From an uncultured Acholeplasmatales bacterium (lineage in GTDB: Bacteria; Bacillota_I; Bacilli_A; ML615J-28; CAG-698), in contig CALEGD010000028.1 of assembly GCA_937877075.1 (NCBI GenBank), positions 1 through 15,461 on the forward strand: 15,461 bases of DNA, written 5' to 3'. Positions within the stretch are counted from its first letter, which is position 1, and every line of letters starts with the position of its first letter. The notes under the pieces were generated by a model. It searched no databases. It had not been told where the DNA came from and saw only the letters and a list, made by a program, of their open reading frames with translations. Below are positions 14,164 to 15,461 of the stretch, one piece after another. Position numbers and translations under genes: made by a program.

Positions 14164-14192
14164 AGTATAACATAAATATCCAAAAAAATAAA
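14164..14192 (-). promoter_or_regulatory. Extended -10 promoter of ftcD
   Basis: TATACT (14164-14169) with upstream TGT gives an extended -10 on the minus strand; the hexamer 17 bases upstream is TTTATT, a poor -35. Predicted start is near 14157, leaving a 12-base leader that opens with the GAGG ribosome site. Confidence 0.55.
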
Positions 14193-14243
14193 ACGCAAAG
14201 GCCATTATCCTTGATTATTTCATTCTTTATTCTAAAATAATTG

Positions 14244-14270
14244 AAAAAAGGCTGACATTTGTCAACCTTT
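14244..14270 (-). terminator. Rho-independent terminator after lpd
   Basis: On the minus strand AAAGGTTGAC (14261-14270) pairs with GTCAGCCTTT (14247-14256) around loop AAAT, ten pairs with one G-U, followed by a run of six T. It lies 4 bases after the lpd stop, so ftcD is not an extension of the lpd transcript. Confidence 0.85.
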
Positions 14271-14274
14271 AATC

Positions 14275-15461
14275 TTACCTCAAACAATGACCTAGGGCTT
14301 CACTTAAAGTCGGATGGGCAAAAATCATTTCGTTTAGATCATTGATGCTAGCATTTTTATTCAAAAGTACCACCGCTTGATGAATAATATCTGAAGCATT
14401 AGCACCAATGATATGAACTCCTTTGATGATATTATCAACGGAAACGATCTTTACAAATCCTTCGGTAGCTCCGCTTGATAAAGCTTTACCATTGCCTTGA
14501 AATTGGTATTTATAACTGCGTGAATTTAAATTTTGACACTCTTCTTCAGTTAGGCCAACAGAAGCTATTTCCGGAAAGGAAAAGACACAGGAAGGAAGAA
14601 TCGAAAAGTCGATTTCACTCTTTTCTTTTAAAATATGCTTTAAGACATGATAACCGCTATAAGTTGCGCTATGAGCAAGCATCATCTTACCGGTAACGTC
14701 CCCAATCGCATAAATATTGGGAATATTAGTTTGAAAATCAGAATTAACAATTATTCCTTTCTTATCGAATCTAATCCCGATACTTTCTAATCCGATATTT
14801 TCAATATTCGGTTTTCTTCCGACAGCAATCAATAGTTTATCGAAAGCAAGTGCATTTTCACTTTCCTTTTTTGTATAAAAAACCTTTTTACCAACTATAT
14901 CATCAACACGGGCAGATAGATGAAATTTAATTCCTTGAATTTTGAGATATGCCATCAGTCTTTTTGAGATTTCTTTATCCATTTGGGGAAGAATATTATC
15001 CATGGCTTCAATTACTTCTACTTCGCTTCCGAATTGATTGAAAATGGAGGCGATTTCAATGCCTACAACTCCACCGCCGATTATCACCAGTTTTTTTGGA
15101 ACTGACTTTTCAGAAAGTATTTCGGTAGAGGTTATAATATCGAAATTGTGAATATCTCCGAAAGGTAATTTTGCCGGTCTTGAACCGGTCGCAATAACAA
15201 TGTTCCGTCCTTCATAGAGTTCCTCGTTAACTAAAACGCTTGTAGAGTTATTTAAAACGGCTTCTCCATAAATAAGTTCCACTCCGGCCTTCTTCAACAG
15301 ATATTTAATTCCTTCGGTAAGCTTTTGGATAATATTATCTTTTCGAATTAAGTTTTTTGAAAAATCAAATTTAAAATTTCCGGAAACTCCAAATTCATGA
15401 AACTCTTTAATTTCTTTTAGAAGGGAAGCAGTTTTATAATAAGACTTAGTTGGGATGCATC
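14275..15461 (-). CDS. lpd: Dihydrolipoamide dehydrogenase, N-terminus outside the window
   Basis: The frame is open from base 15461 to the TAA at 14275 (394 residues visible), so the gene starts beyond the right edge and lacks only about its first 40-45 residues, including the FAD-binding GxGxxG. The visible part begins with CIPTKSYYK, the second redox cysteine and PTK of the GTCLNVGCIPTK disulfide motif. An in-frame TTG at 15297 is not the start. Next come the NAD-binding IIGGGVVGIEIASIF, the second FAD motif YAIGDVTGKMMLAHSA and the C-terminal dimerisation domain with catalytic His in FAHPTLSEAL. This is the flavoprotein (E3) that reoxidises lipoamide in 2-oxoacid dehydrogenases and glycine cleavage. 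Which complex it serves cannot be told, as the neighbours are outside the window. The ending CLR after the His motif is short but normal. Confidence 0.93.
   Translation of the reverse strand, partial: CIPTKSYYKTASLLKEIKEFHEFGVSGNFKFDFSKNLIRKDNIIQKLTEGIKYLLKKAGVELIYGEAVLNNSTSVLVNEELYEGRNIVIATGSRPAKLPFGDIHNFDIITSTEILSEKSVPKKLVIIGGGVVGIEIASIFNQFGSEVEVIEAMDNILPQMDKEISKRLMAYLKIQGIKFHLSARVDDIVGKKVFYTKKESENALAFDKLLIAVGRKPNIENIGLESIGIRFDKKGIIVNSDFQTNIPNIYAIGDVTGKMMLAHSATYSGYHVLKHILKEKSEIDFSILPSCVFSFPEIASVGLTEEECQNLNSRSYKYQFQGNGKALSSGATEGFVKIVSVDNIIKGVHIIGANASDIIHQAVVLLNKNASINDLNEMIFAHPTLSEALGHCLR

Noticed and set aside
15290..15300. TTG at 15297 as the start of the lpd-like gene
   Set aside because: The same frame continues to the right edge and encodes the CIPTK redox motif, so the gene is cut by the window rather than shortened.
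1..15461. Mycoplasma genetic code, CRISPR arrays, insertion sequences, phage genes, tRNA or rRNA genes
   Set aside because: UGA acts as a stop and RF2 is present; no repeat arrays, transposases, integrases, inverted terminal repeats or RNA gene signatures were seen.

Overview
The window reads as a chromosomal housekeeping stretch from a low-GC, Gram-positive-type bacterium, in the wide sense of Bacillota/Mycoplasmatota. Support for this: AT-rich intergenic DNA, purine-rich Shine-Dalgarno sites, U-tract terminators, a long-form hibernation factor (HPF), the neighbour order hpf-secA-prfB familiar from Bacilli, a YitT protein, a DUF1189 protein and an 805-residue LeuS. UGA is used as a stop (HAD hydrolase, esterase, yitT, the 109-residue gene), tryptophan codons checked in LeuS are TGG, and RF2 is present, so this is the standard bacterial code and not the Mycoplasma/Spiroplasma code. 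An Acholeplasma/Izemoplasma/Erysipelotrichia-like host is plausible but cannot be fixed from this window.

All genes except one lie on the minus strand. From high to low coordinates: a partial dihydrolipoamide dehydrogenase ending in a good terminator (14275-15461); ftcD (glutamate formiminotransferase) with its own promoter; a DUF1189 membrane protein and leuS as a two-gene operon with promoter and terminator; an unrecognised Cys/His-containing 109-residue protein; hpf with its own promoter and terminator; then a tight operon secA-prfB-yitT-recX plus a newly noted 43-codon gene (3281-3412), with overlaps or a few bases between the first four genes. After a hairpin comes an alpha/beta hydrolase. 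The only plus-strand gene, a Cof-type HAD phosphatase (1676-2491), converges on the hydrolase; the two share a hairpin that encodes both C-termini. Divergent from the HAD gene are a membrane protein (762-1550) and the N-terminal third of an FtsK/SpoIIIE-type DNA translocase that runs off the left edge (1-752).

The themes are protein secretion (SecA), translation (RF2, HPF, LeuS), chromosome handling (FtsK, RecX) and small-molecule metabolism. No phage, insertion sequence, CRISPR, tRNA or rRNA is visible, and no gene-free stretch longer than about 140 bases remains.

No clearly new multi-gene system is seen. The most interesting points are: (1) a soluble FtsK without transmembrane segments, preceded in the SAME reading frame by a membrane-protein gene and separated from it by one TAG codon that is also part of the FtsK Shine-Dalgarno site; (2) a short unannotated gene after recX whose Shine-Dalgarno site lies in an 8-bp hairpin; (3) prfB without the usual programmed frameshift; (4) extended -10 promoters that place the Shine-Dalgarno site almost at the mRNA 5' end.
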